Both the position numbers and the translations under genes were made by a program. A stretch of DNA of 23,100 bases, from IMG/VR virus record IMGVR_UViG_3300030104_004528, positions 1 through 23,100 of that record; one strand, given 5' to 3'. The DNA is from a virus. The notes below the pieces were generated by a model, which made no database searches, was not told the origin of the DNA, and worked only from the letters and a program-made list of their open reading frames with translations. This document shows positions 10,101 to 17,177 of the stretch, piece after piece. Every line of letters starts with the position of its first letter. Position 1 is the stretch's first letter.

Positions 10101-13100
10101 TGTTCCAACTCGAAATAGTAATGGTGTTGCTATTAGTACTGTTGGATTTAATACAATAACCAAAGATGTAACTCTTGGATTAGGAACAGTTTATAGTGAT
10201 GCTGCAGATTTCCCATTTGCTCTTGGTGATAAGGTATTAATTGAAAATGTTAGTGTTGGTGTAGGATCTACTGGTCTTGGATACAATTCTTCTGCATATG
10301 ATTACAAATTATTCAGTATAAAATCAATCACACCAACTATTGGTGGATTTGGTACTGTTTCGTATAATATGAGTGATGAGATAAGTGATAGTATAGTAAC
10401 TCCAGGTAAATTTGATAAAGTTAATTCTGATGGGCAAATAATTGCAGAAAAAACTTTCCCATTATTTAATGTTACTTTTGATAGTAAGAACTTCTTTCCT
10501 GGCGAAACTGTTACATCTAATTCATCTTCTGGTATTGTTGAAAGTTGGGATCAGAGAGTTGGTACATTAAGAGTTTCATCAAGTGATTCTTTTGTTGTTG
10601 GAGTTGCAATTCAAGGCCAATCTTCTAAAACAAGTGGAACCCCAACAAGTATTACTACATATGATGCTTTCTTGGGATATGATGCAACTTCTAGAGTTGA
10701 AAAGGGATGGCAAACTAATTCAGGAGTTATAAATGATAATCAGCAAAAAATTCAAGATAGTTTCTATTATCAGAATTTCTCATATTCATTAAAATCAAAA
10801 GTTGACTTTGATACTTGGAATAATCTTGTTTCTAGTTTGAATCATACATTAGGATTTAAAAAATTCTCTGATTATCAATTAGAATCATCTATAGGTTTGG
10901 ATAATCAAGAATTGGTAGTTGGACTTACTACTGATACAACTGCGTATGAAATTGTATCCGATTTACAGAATACTGCTGATGTTAACTGTAGATATGGTTA
11001 TGCATCTGTTAAAGAAAATGCATTATCTATTGATGGTCAATTAGCTTCTAATGAAGTTATATTTGATAGGGGTGAGTTAACTGATTACTTTGAATCATTT
11101 GGTAATAGGGTTCTTTCTATTGATGATTTACAACCATTATTTAATAGTGTACCAAGAGCAACTAAGTTTAGTGTTATCAGTACTTTCCCAATAGCTAAAT
11201 CAAGATCAATGAAATTCTTTACTTATGTAAAGGATAGAAGATATGTTGGAGAAAGACAAATGATGGTTGTGGATATTGCCCATGACACTACATTTGCTTA
11301 TGTTAACCAGTACGGTAGATTAGACACCGTATATGATATGGGAACATTTGATTTTGTTATATCAGGTTCTGAGGGACAATTATTATTCTATCCAACTAAA
11401 ACTGAGATTAATGATTTTGATGTTGCAGCTTTAACTTATAGATTGGATGATAATTTATTAGGTGTTTCTAATAAGAGTTTAGGTAGTTCAGTATTAGTTA
11501 ATTCAAGTAGCCACAAGGTTGCTGTAGGGGTCACAGAAACAGTTGTAGGGTTTGCTAGTACATATAGGTCAGCCAAGATTTTAGTGGGTGTTACGAAGGA
11601 TGCTGGTGGGGATGGAACTACTATAATTGGTAATGAATTTGAGTTTGATGAACTCAACATATGTCATGATGGTACTGATGTAAGTATTGTTGAATATCCA
11701 CAAGTTTCTACAGATTTAGATCCATTTGAAACTCCAGGATTAGGAACATATAGAGCATATATTGATGGTTCTCAAGTAAAAGTTGATTTTGCACCTGCTG
11801 TTGGTATTGGAACAACATCTATTGTTAATACCATTCAAGTTTTAATGTGTGATGATAATTCTTCTGGAGTAGGAACTGAAGATTTAAGACATGCAAGATT
11901 AGAAGGAAAAACTACTAATATTGCATCTTCTGCAACTCCTACAGAAAATGTTATTGCTAGATTTGAATCTCAAACAAATGAGGTAACTGATGAATTCGAT
12001 GCTGCATATTTTATAGTTCAAATTACTGATAAGACTACTAATCAGTATCAGATGTCTGAAGTTATGCTTGTTGATACTTATAATGAATCAATAGGTACTG
12101 GTGATGTTTATGACTTAGAGTATGGTATTGTTCGTACTAACTCTGGATTAGGAACTATTGGATCAAGACTTGATGTAAACAATGGTAGTGTTACTTACAC
12201 GGAACTAGTATTTACACCAAATCCAAATATTAATGTTCATGTTAATGTTTACATGAATGCTATTAAATTTGATAATGGCCAAAAAGATGAGATAGATTTA
12301 ACTAACTCAGCAATTCAATCAGAATATGGAACATATAAAGGAACTCATAGTGATGTTAAGAGATCCTTTGAAGTAAATCATGATAATAATCCAGTATTTG
12401 AAAAAGAATTCCTTGGTAATAGTGTTGGTGTTGTTTCAGTTACTAGTAGTACCGTTAAGATACCAAATCATTTCTTTGTTAGTGGTGAGAAAATAAACTA
12501 TAGACATGCTGGGGCTGCATCAACTCAAGCAATAGGAATTACTTCCACTAATTTTGTTGGCATAGGAACTACTGACAAGATGCCAGGTGATTTGTATGTT
12601 ATTAAAATTGATGACAATTATATTAAATTAGCAGCAAGTGCGGAAAATGCATTAAAACCTTCACCACAGTTCTTAAATATAACTCATGTGGGTATTGGTA
12701 CATCTCATAGATTTGTAGCTACAAATTCAAATTCTAAGGTACTTGTTGCTATTGATAATGCAATTCAATCCCCAGTTGTTGCATCTGCAGTTACAACTAC
12801 TCTTGCAGCTAGTGTTGATTTTACCAATGATTTACTACCGTTTACAGGGATTACTTCATTCTTTAGTGCTGATCTTATAAAGATTGGTGATGAAATAATG
12901 AAGATAGAAGGTGTTGGTATAGGAAGCACTAACTTTATTAGAGTCAAGAGACCTTGGTTAGGAACACAGAGTGTTGGTTATACGACTGGTGCTTTAGTAA
13001 CCAAAGTAACTGGTGATTATAATATTATTGGTAACAAAATTAACTTTGTAACTGCACCTCATGGAAATCTTCCAATGAGTTCTATTACCAATCCTCCTGA

Positions 13101-16100
13101 TAGTAGGGATTGGATAGGTATATCTACAAGTTCTAGTTTCCAAGGAAGATCCTTCATAAGATCGGGAGCATTAGGAGGAGTAAATGACACATATGCCAGC
13201 AATTATATTTTTGATGATATTTCTTCAGAGTTTAATTCTATTAAGCAAAACTTTACTTTAAAATCTGGTGGATCTAATATAAGCGGAATTAAAGATGATA
13301 ATGCTATCATTTTAATTAATGATGTATTCCAAGATCCTGGTGCAACAAATAATTATGTTTTAGATGAACCAGGAAGTGTAGGTGTTACTACATTAGCATT
13401 TGTTGGATCAACTCGTACTATTACGAATGATGTTGGTATTTCCTCATTCCCTAAAGGTGGAATAATTTTATCAGTTGGATCTACCAATGGTCTTGGATAT
13501 CAACCATTAGTAGCTGCTGGCGGAACTGCCGTTGTATCTACTGCAGGAACAATAAGTTCTATTTCCATAGGAAACACTGGTTCTGGTTATAGGTCAGGTG
13601 TTCAGACAGTATCTGTTGGTGTTGCTACCAATAGTGGTGCAAAATTAATTAAGATAGGAACTGCTACTGTATCTAATGGACATGTAACTGGAGTTGCAGT
13701 AACTAATCCTCATATATTCTATAAACAGAAGACAGTTAATAATGTTGTATATGACAATACTACTGGTATAACAACTGTTACTACTCGTGAGAAACATGGT
13801 TTGATTGTAGGAGATCAAGCAAAATTATCTGGTATTGCATTTACTTGCACATATTCTCCACGATTAGGAATTACAACTGCTGTTTATAATAATGTAGTTG
13901 GTATTATGACCGTTACTACTAATGGTGGTCATGGATTAGTTGTTAATAAGGATGTTATATTTACTGGATTGGCATTTACATGTGGTTTGGATAATGGTGC
14001 TACAACTCACTTCTATCCAAGAGGAGAAGATCCTACTTATAATACCTCAGTTGCTATTGTAGGGGACGGAACTAAGAGTACAGTAACAAATGCTTCATAC
14101 AACCCAACAACAGGTGTTATGACGCTTACAGTGCCTTCTCATGGTTTATCTAACGGTGATAAGGTTAAACTTGAACTCAATTCATTAACATTTACTTGTG
14201 CTAAAGATGATCATGCTACAGGACATTCATACCCAAGAGCGACTGATCCAATTGCTGGACAATGGGTAGCAATTTCTAATAAGACTACTAATACTTTTAG
14301 AATTCAAGTTCTAAGTTCAACACCATCAACCAATACAAGTGCTCATACCTTTGTTGGAGCAACTACAAATGGTATTACTCTAAATGATGGAAAGATTACA
14401 ATAGATGTTGGTTTTGGTTCTCCGAATGATCAATATGCACATACTTTTGTTTCAGCAACTGCTGGTGCTGTTAAGAGTGGTGGTAATTATCAACATCAGT
14501 TTGTAGAGGCTGTTTCTGGATGTATCAGTATAACTGGATCTACAAATACTCTAACACCAATTGCTGCTGATTATAATCCTGCTGCTGGAATTATAACATT
14601 CACATCTACAGCACATGGATTAACAACATCTGACACTGTTAGGATTTCAACTGACGGAATAGTTCTTAGATGTTCAATGGACAATTATGCATCATTGCAT
14701 TCATATCCACGTATAACCGATCCTATTCATAATACTGCAGTTAGTGTTGCTTCTACAACTGCTGATACATTTAGTCTTAATGTTGGTGCATCTCCTATTG
14801 TAAGTCATAACGTATCTGCTGCTGATTATGATGCAGTATCTGGTATCATGACTATGACAATTGGTACTCATACATTAAAGACTGGAACTAGCATCAAATT
14901 AGAGACTGAATCATTAACATTTAAGTGTGCAAAAGATGGTAATGCAACTAACCACAGATATCCAAGAAAACCTGATCCTTATTATAATGGAACTCCAGTA
15001 ACTAACGTTATTAGTGCTACGAAGTTTGAAGTTAATATTGGTATTTCTACAGTTCCATCATTCTATGTTGGATTAGGTTCTGTTCAGGGATCTATAATTG
15101 CACCAAGAGCAAAGAATAATTCTGCAAGTAAGAGTGATCCAGCTCTTGATGGTGCTGATGTAATTAATGTATTAAGTGATAATAGTTTTGAAGTTAATAC
15201 TGGTATTTCTACTTGTCCTCACTTCTATGCTAGAGGTGGTAAGGTTGATAAACCATTTGAAGTTCTTATTGATGAACCATTATCTTATAGCAACATTCCT
15301 TTAGTGTATTCATCCAATTCTGTTACGGGTGTAGGAACAAGTGCAACTGCTGATATAGTTGTTGGTCAAGGATCTAGTGTTATTTCCTTTGTTATAAGGG
15401 ATGAAGGTTATGGATATGGTGTTAATGAAATACTTACTGTTCCTATTGGTGGCCCACTTGGTATTCCAACAACTTCTGCATATGAAGAATTCCAATTAAC
15501 AATACAAGAGGAAGTTACTGATAAATTTACTGGTTGGTCTATTGGAATGCTCCAATCTTTGGACAGACTTGATTCATTATTTGATAATGAGAAAAAGGTA
15601 TTTACTATGACCCTTAGTGGTGAACCACTTGCTATTAAAGCACAAGAAGGATCACCTATTAACGTTCAAGATACACTTTTAGTATTTGTTAATGATATTC
15701 TACAAGTTCCTGGTCAAGGTTACATATTTGAAGGTGGTAGTATTATCACATTTACAGAAGCACCTAAAGAAGGTGATACATGTAAGATTATTTTCTATAA
15801 AGGAAGTGGTGATGCTGATGTTGTCTTCAGGGATGTTATTGATACGGTAAAACCTGGTGATAATGTAGATATTGGTTATGATCCTGAACTTGGACAAAAA
15901 CATTGGCAAGATGAAGATAAGAGGATTGTAACTAAAATCAATTCCATCGATAATGCAGGAACCAATATTTACTATGGTCCAGGTAATACTAATGATGAAA
16001 ATCTATTGAGACCAGTTGATTGGTGTAAGCAAACTGAAGATACTGTTATTAACCAAAAGAGAGTATCTAAAGCTAGAGAACTTTATGAACCAGTAATTCA

Positions 16101-17142
16101 ACCTACTGCATATATGATCAAGAGTGCTGGTATTGGTTCTACATCAATCTATGTTGATACTATTCGACCATTCTTCAATCCTGTTAATGAAACTTCTGGT
16201 AGCAAAACTTTCCAAGATAAAGTTACCATTACTTCTCAAAATGCAAAAGTAGGTTCAACTGCTACTGCAAGTGTTGATTCTTCAGGAATTGTTGATGCAA
16301 TTACCGTTACAAATGCTGGTGTAGGATATACGGGAGTTCCTCTTGTTACTATTCAAAGTTCAACTGGAACACAAGCTACAGCAACTGCATTAGTATCTGC
16401 AGGGATTGTTACTGGTATTACTATTACAAATTCTGGAACAGAATACTCAGAAACCACTCCACCAATTATCTTAATTGAACCACCAACTCTTATTACTGAA
16501 ACTAACAATGTAAGTTCTTATCATGGTGATAATGGTGTTATTGTTGGATTTGGTACAACTACAATTGGTACTGAAAATAAGATGATTTTTGACTTCCATA
16601 TACCATCAGATTCTTATTTAAGAGATACTTCTGTTGCAGGAACTGCTACTACTTTAAGTAATATAGCAGTTGGTGATATCTTCAGTATATTTGATAGTAA
16701 TGTAGGTGTTGGTCAAACTGTAACAACTTATGATGATTCTGGAAATATACTTGGTATAACAACAGTATTCTCAGATTCAATTTACAGAGCAGATACAGTA
16801 ACTAATGAAACAGTCACAATAGTTGGTTTAGGAACAACTGTTGTTAAGAGAGTAATGGCAAAAATTAGTGGAATTTCTACTGTTAATTGGGACTCTAGTG
16901 CAGGTGATGATAAATTTGATTCTACTATATTCACCTTTGATAATACTGCAGAAACAGTTAGTTACACTGGTATAATTACCTCTGGTTTATTCTTTGGAAA
17001 TTATACTTGGGGTAGGATTGATTTACACTCAAGATCTGCAGACAATTACTTTGATGCATATGGTCGTAACGGCTATGTGGGTATTAAAACTTCTACTGTT
17101 ATTCAAAGAACAAGCAGATTGAGATTCCAAGATTATACTTAA
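3394..17142 (+). CDS. Giant 4582-aa baseplate/virion structural protein in the gp7 position
   Basis: This single uninterrupted frame encodes a protein of roughly half a megadalton. The N-terminal 250 residues carry a YPLVIDFIKQYYES block (about 25-38), then LFLKEFLRKIKYQVLPG (174-190) and FYSTKGTDQSFEILFRALYD (212-231). I recall this pattern from the first part of large structural proteins of marine T4-like phages. The rest is a mosaic of repeated beta-rich modules. It has GFP...IDDEIITYT units, about a dozen GxGY units, and HGL/TGD...YYV units. There is a YHYH-like domain (about 1200-1370), three tandem beta-sandwich units (about 2585-2965), four CxxD...HxYPRxxDP units (about 3510-3870) and two INDVFQDPG-type units. 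The C-terminus contains GNYTWGRIDL. No signal peptide or transmembrane segment is evident. In T4 the gene after gp6 is gp7 (1032 aa), the wedge scaffold, so I infer a positional counterpart with large additions. Sequence alone does not prove homology to gp7. Confidence 0.9.
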   Translation: MSEKRVKLTNVLESQFPDYARSEYPLVIDFIKQYYESQEAQSAPIDLLNNIDQYIKLDENTNTSYSAILGSNISIDADIISIDMRQSPTGTIGFPDTYGIIKIDDEIITYTSKTDTSFEGCVRGFCGITSYKDSTQEDTLVFNNTSAVEHTGSVYADNNSLTSIGSTVQNLSTLFLKEFLRKIKYQVLPGLEERKLTPNLDQNTFIKQSKDFYSTKGTDQSFEILFRALYDSDVKIVKPQDFLLTPSNAQYQVTKDLVVEPIEGNPSDLINSTLFQKTTSGEDQGYSPIASVEEVYSGVGQTYYKLSLDGGYNKDIRVDGSIYGKFTVQPTTKAIGNVAVGATCITVDSTIGFPESGDLYVSYGSTVGIVSYTSKSDNQFYNVTGLVGVVTDTYSVGIATYAFGTSSVDGSDIKVRIGSVLSDFEFESTSFEYSVNDIAKIKTLGISDTSDKAENWFYNIAPVYNVNKLTLIDSAEPRTYQVDFNVDHYFDIGDSASLIGNDGVALISAVTKIKNEKSIIIRREGFIDTTKLFTLRKNILNVNTTNFPNANKFISNIQNLYKNDSDLIVASPSIPSYDSQALEVTDRSVTFSGTFSGTTFEITPDRDHGFYSGDPVYYTPEKITTSSYNAITGQTDTSDVTNLFLPKEGLYFIKRIDSNNVKFAYSRSDIHNDIFINFTNAVTVNNQRIEPYTFKGKTLESQKLYRKLSDPTNDGIKTPTPSGFTGILINGVEVLNYKSNDFCYYGQLENINVITNGDEYDVINPPDLLIEDAVGTGATGKVSLSGSLREIKITDPGFDYIEPPIVSITGGNGEGALASVSLKSIQHFAEFNSENSVDVGIGTTVSTLHFPSAHKFRNIEKVTYNPQAQTAISGLSTNSVYYARVIDTQTVKLHHSEADALVGIGTVTLLALGEGTQRLVSYNPKNIIESINVVNGGRNYQNKEKVANPTGISTFLNCINIENHHYETGEIVKYVSMGSSVGGLTSGSEYYISKKDDNSFYLSEVGIGTDNKDYYYRTNQYVDITSVGVGTHTFNYPDIAVNITGKTGVSLASYQAKAEPIFKGGITSVQVTSNGSQYGSSEVLNFNRQPIINLSRGSGAQLKPIISQGKLVEVIVLATGSGYKGLPNIAINGIGQGAFLTPVLDNGEVKSIKVIEPGNGYIEADTTVTVESTGAGALFESKIQSWRVNLFHKQGGSEGISNIPLDDGYLTNPLNPKSGLQYSHIYTPRKLRESVFGVDQIGRKLYGETDLRKENGQEVSSVSHSPIIGWAYDGNPIYGPYGYSSIQGGVVNQMKSGYSISLKENRPSTDLFPNGFFIEDYTYTKVNDETVLDENNGRFCVTPDYPNGTYAYFTTIDPNVVDSAGVFAGYRRPIFPYIIGDKFNSIINTFNYEVNSVQNSYDLVSNKYYRNTAPYNLIENNLNYQYIDIPNNLNQSVKIKATTPGNIQSIGIETGGRDYQTVDNIVLDDSQTKGYGGDISITKVGGKIVSSISVATTSISDLEIYNSNEQNKFDIVSSTPHPFKKDDTITISGLSTNGLKLDGSYVVGLSTNVLSLVGLGTTSAGISSVSTTGIVTFVNVGGDLSNTSPNDILSIGLEQVKVLNVDREQSRLRILRSVNGIGTAHAVNSLFSENDRQFSIKSNENIKEIVKRNKEFYFNPLDSVALGSTSGVGIGTTLTFSNPGAGVTQLFVPTKTIYIKDHNLQTGDLLTYSTNTGTALKVNNGTTTFDLTNQQQLFVGRVSNDLIGVSTVRVGLGTTATFVGIANTQRGQSTLMFAGLGTGAYHSFKTNYDAITGNASRNLVTVSTSSTHGLITNDFVNIDVNPSVEVTYTIKYDDLNRRTVINPRDFADADVDINANSIEILNHGFVTGQKVIHTAASPAGGLIEGGMYYVVKIGDNNIKLATSDYNAKLENPIVVDITGTATGTISPINPPLKLYKDSTITFNLADSSLSFVKQSTRYPAFTLDFYTDENFTDIWEKNASVKEFAVNTIGEIGITANAAVTLKVDKNTPEKLFYKLNPVFESSPPLEKTQAICDYDVISNNQLEIKTSVYNGEYKVSVGTTSTFTYTIADVPERPSYSSPSVISYRTSSATAFGPISDLLIKNAGNNYYTFPTISSITSTFGSNAILSVESKNIGQIKKGTIQDIGFNFPTDKTLQPSVGLPQIIEIDDFSTIKSIGITSVGRGYTIAPLPVIVDGKTNKKVNEVELHYQLGDTDVTIIKNTSGMSNLPPVIVPTRNSNGVAISTVGFNTITKDVTLGLGTVYSDAADFPFALGDKVLIENVSVGVGSTGLGYNSSAYDYKLFSIKSITPTIGGFGTVSYNMSDEISDSIVTPGKFDKVNSDGQIIAEKTFPLFNVTFDSKNFFPGETVTSNSSSGIVESWDQRVGTLRVSSSDSFVVGVAIQGQSSKTSGTPTSITTYDAFLGYDATSRVEKGWQTNSGVINDNQQKIQDSFYYQNFSYSLKSKVDFDTWNNLVSSLNHTLGFKKFSDYQLESSIGLDNQELVVGLTTDTTAYEIVSDLQNTADVNCRYGYASVKENALSIDGQLASNEVIFDRGELTDYFESFGNRVLSIDDLQPLFNSVPRATKFSVISTFPIAKSRSMKFFTYVKDRRYVGERQMMVVDIAHDTTFAYVNQYGRLDTVYDMGTFDFVISGSEGQLLFYPTKTEINDFDVAALTYRLDDNLLGVSNKSLGSSVLVNSSSHKVAVGVTETVVGFASTYRSAKILVGVTKDAGGDGTTIIGNEFEFDELNICHDGTDVSIVEYPQVSTDLDPFETPGLGTYRAYIDGSQVKVDFAPAVGIGTTSIVNTIQVLMCDDNSSGVGTEDLRHARLEGKTTNIASSATPTENVIARFESQTNEVTDEFDAAYFIVQITDKTTNQYQMSEVMLVDTYNESIGTGDVYDLEYGIVRTNSGLGTIGSRLDVNNGSVTYTELVFTPNPNINVHVNVYMNAIKFDNGQKDEIDLTNSAIQSEYGTYKGTHSDVKRSFEVNHDNNPVFEKEFLGNSVGVVSVTSSTVKIPNHFFVSGEKINYRHAGAASTQAIGITSTNFVGIGTTDKMPGDLYVIKIDDNYIKLAASAENALKPSPQFLNITHVGIGTSHRFVATNSNSKVLVAIDNAIQSPVVASAVTTTLAASVDFTNDLLPFTGITSFFSADLIKIGDEIMKIEGVGIGSTNFIRVKRPWLGTQSVGYTTGALVTKVTGDYNIIGNKINFVTAPHGNLPMSSITNPPDSRDWIGISTSSSFQGRSFIRSGALGGVNDTYASNYIFDDISSEFNSIKQNFTLKSGGSNISGIKDDNAIILINDVFQDPGATNNYVLDEPGSVGVTTLAFVGSTRTITNDVGISSFPKGGIILSVGSTNGLGYQPLVAAGGTAVVSTAGTISSISIGNTGSGYRSGVQTVSVGVATNSGAKLIKIGTATVSNGHVTGVAVTNPHIFYKQKTVNNVVYDNTTGITTVTTREKHGLIVGDQAKLSGIAFTCTYSPRLGITTAVYNNVVGIMTVTTNGGHGLVVNKDVIFTGLAFTCGLDNGATTHFYPRGEDPTYNTSVAIVGDGTKSTVTNASYNPTTGVMTLTVPSHGLSNGDKVKLELNSLTFTCAKDDHATGHSYPRATDPIAGQWVAISNKTTNTFRIQVLSSTPSTNTSAHTFVGATTNGITLNDGKITIDVGFGSPNDQYAHTFVSATAGAVKSGGNYQHQFVEAVSGCISITGSTNTLTPIAADYNPAAGIITFTSTAHGLTTSDTVRISTDGIVLRCSMDNYASLHSYPRITDPIHNTAVSVASTTADTFSLNVGASPIVSHNVSAADYDAVSGIMTMTIGTHTLKTGTSIKLETESLTFKCAKDGNATNHRYPRKPDPYYNGTPVTNVISATKFEVNIGISTVPSFYVGLGSVQGSIIAPRAKNNSASKSDPALDGADVINVLSDNSFEVNTGISTCPHFYARGGKVDKPFEVLIDEPLSYSNIPLVYSSNSVTGVGTSATADIVVGQGSSVISFVIRDEGYGYGVNEILTVPIGGPLGIPTTSAYEEFQLTIQEEVTDKFTGWSIGMLQSLDRLDSLFDNEKKVFTMTLSGEPLAIKAQEGSPINVQDTLLVFVNDILQVPGQGYIFEGGSIITFTEAPKEGDTCKIIFYKGSGDADVVFRDVIDTVKPGDNVDIGYDPELGQKHWQDEDKRIVTKINSIDNAGTNIYYGPGNTNDENLLRPVDWCKQTEDTVINQKRVSKARELYEPVIQPTAYMIKSAGIGSTSIYVDTIRPFFNPVNETSGSKTFQDKVTITSQNAKVGSTATASVDSSGIVDAITVTNAGVGYTGVPLVTIQSSTGTQATATALVSAGIVTGITITNSGTEYSETTPPIILIEPPTLITETNNVSSYHGDNGVIVGFGTTTIGTENKMIFDFHIPSDSYLRDTSVAGTATTLSNIAVGDIFSIFDSNVGVGQTVTTYDDSGNILGITTVFSDSIYRADTVTNETVTIVGLGTTVVKRVMAKISGISTVNWDSSAGDDKFDSTIFTFDNTAETVSYTGIITSGLFFGNYTWGRIDLHSRSADNYFDAYGRNGYVGIKTSTVIQRTSRLRFQDYT
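6990..7500 (+). other. YHYH-like domain inside the giant protein
   Basis: Residues about 1200-1370 contain HSPIIGWAYDGNPIYGPYGY (1264-1283), then FFIEDYTYT, LDENNGRFCVTPDYPNGTYA and YF (about 1332-1353). This order matches the YHYH protein family pattern of a G-x-A-x-D-G-x-P-I-Y-G-P block followed by LDE-NGR and a NGTYHY-type end. Here the eponymous YHYH is YAYF, so the second histidine position is lost. The family's biochemical role is unclear to me; as a phage virion module it may bind carbohydrate or metal, which is speculation. Confidence 0.65.
11146..12285 (+). repeat. Three tandem beta-sandwich-like modules in the giant protein
   Basis: Three consecutive units of about 105-120 residues cover roughly residues 2585-2690, 2705-2820 and 2850-2965. 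Each follows the same plan. It starts with a strand such as MKFFTYVKD, SAKILVGVTKD or AAYFIVQITD. An exchange motif follows (ERQMMVVDIAHD, FDELNICHDGTDV, MSEVMLVDTYNES), then NQYGRLDT, VEYPQVST or LEYGIVRT, and a closing strand rich in FTP or FYP. The C-terminus of the 578-aa fibre protein (residues about 498-578) has a fourth version. Divergence between copies is high, so the duplication is old or the copies were acquired separately. Confidence 0.6.
13771..15250 (+). repeat. Tandem CxxD...HxYPRxxDP modules in the giant protein
   Basis: Four units share the pattern HGL-like turn, about 14-20 residues, then C-x2-D-x2-A-[ST]-x-H-x-YPR-x2-DP. The YPR tyrosines are at residues 3541, 3613, 3771 and 3856. 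A shortened copy (FTCTYSPRL, about 3483-3491) precedes them, and a decayed copy (APRAKNNSASKSDP) follows. Each is led by a (V)GIMTVT or GVMTLT strand. The units differ in spacing (72, 158 and 85 residues), so the array contains insertions. Conserved Cys, Asp and His in each unit hint at a shared structural or metal site. Confidence 0.7.
15571..15827 (+). other. VNDILQVPG module in the C-terminal part of the giant protein
   Basis: Residues about 4060-4145 read as a compact beta domain: KKVFTMTLSG, a linker, then TLLVFVNDILQVPGQGYIFE, SIITFTEAPKEGD and CKIIFYKGSG. A related but more divergent copy is at residues about 3279-3326 (NSIKQNFTLKSGG ... AIILINDVFQDPG). I recall the same LLVFVNDILQ-type strand from other marine myovirus structural proteins. 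It is followed by a conserved-looking stretch with RPVDWCKQ and PTAYMI. Confidence 0.55.
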
Positions 17143-17150
17143 TTAACAAT

Positions 17151-17158
17151 ACTAAATA
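17151..17158 (+). promoter_or_regulatory. Candidate late promoter before the fibre gene
   Basis: ACTAAATA lies in the 35-base gap after the giant gene, 19 bases before the ATG at 17178. It differs from the NATAAATA core at one position. The nearby TCTAAATA before gp8 has the same CTAAATA core, and I recall CTAAATA-type elements upstream of late genes in marine T4-like phages. Weak on its own, stronger as one of a set. Confidence 0.4.
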
Positions 17159-17177
17159 ACTTAAAACTAGAGAAATA

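Noticed and set aside
13771-15250. Possible CRISPR array or short tandem DNA repeat
   Set aside because: The repetition is at protein level within an open frame, with uneven spacing and diverged DNA, not identical repeats with unique spacers.
17143-17177. Terminator after the giant gene
   Set aside because: No stem-loop with a U tract can be drawn in the 35-base gap; a promoter-like element is the only recognisable signal.
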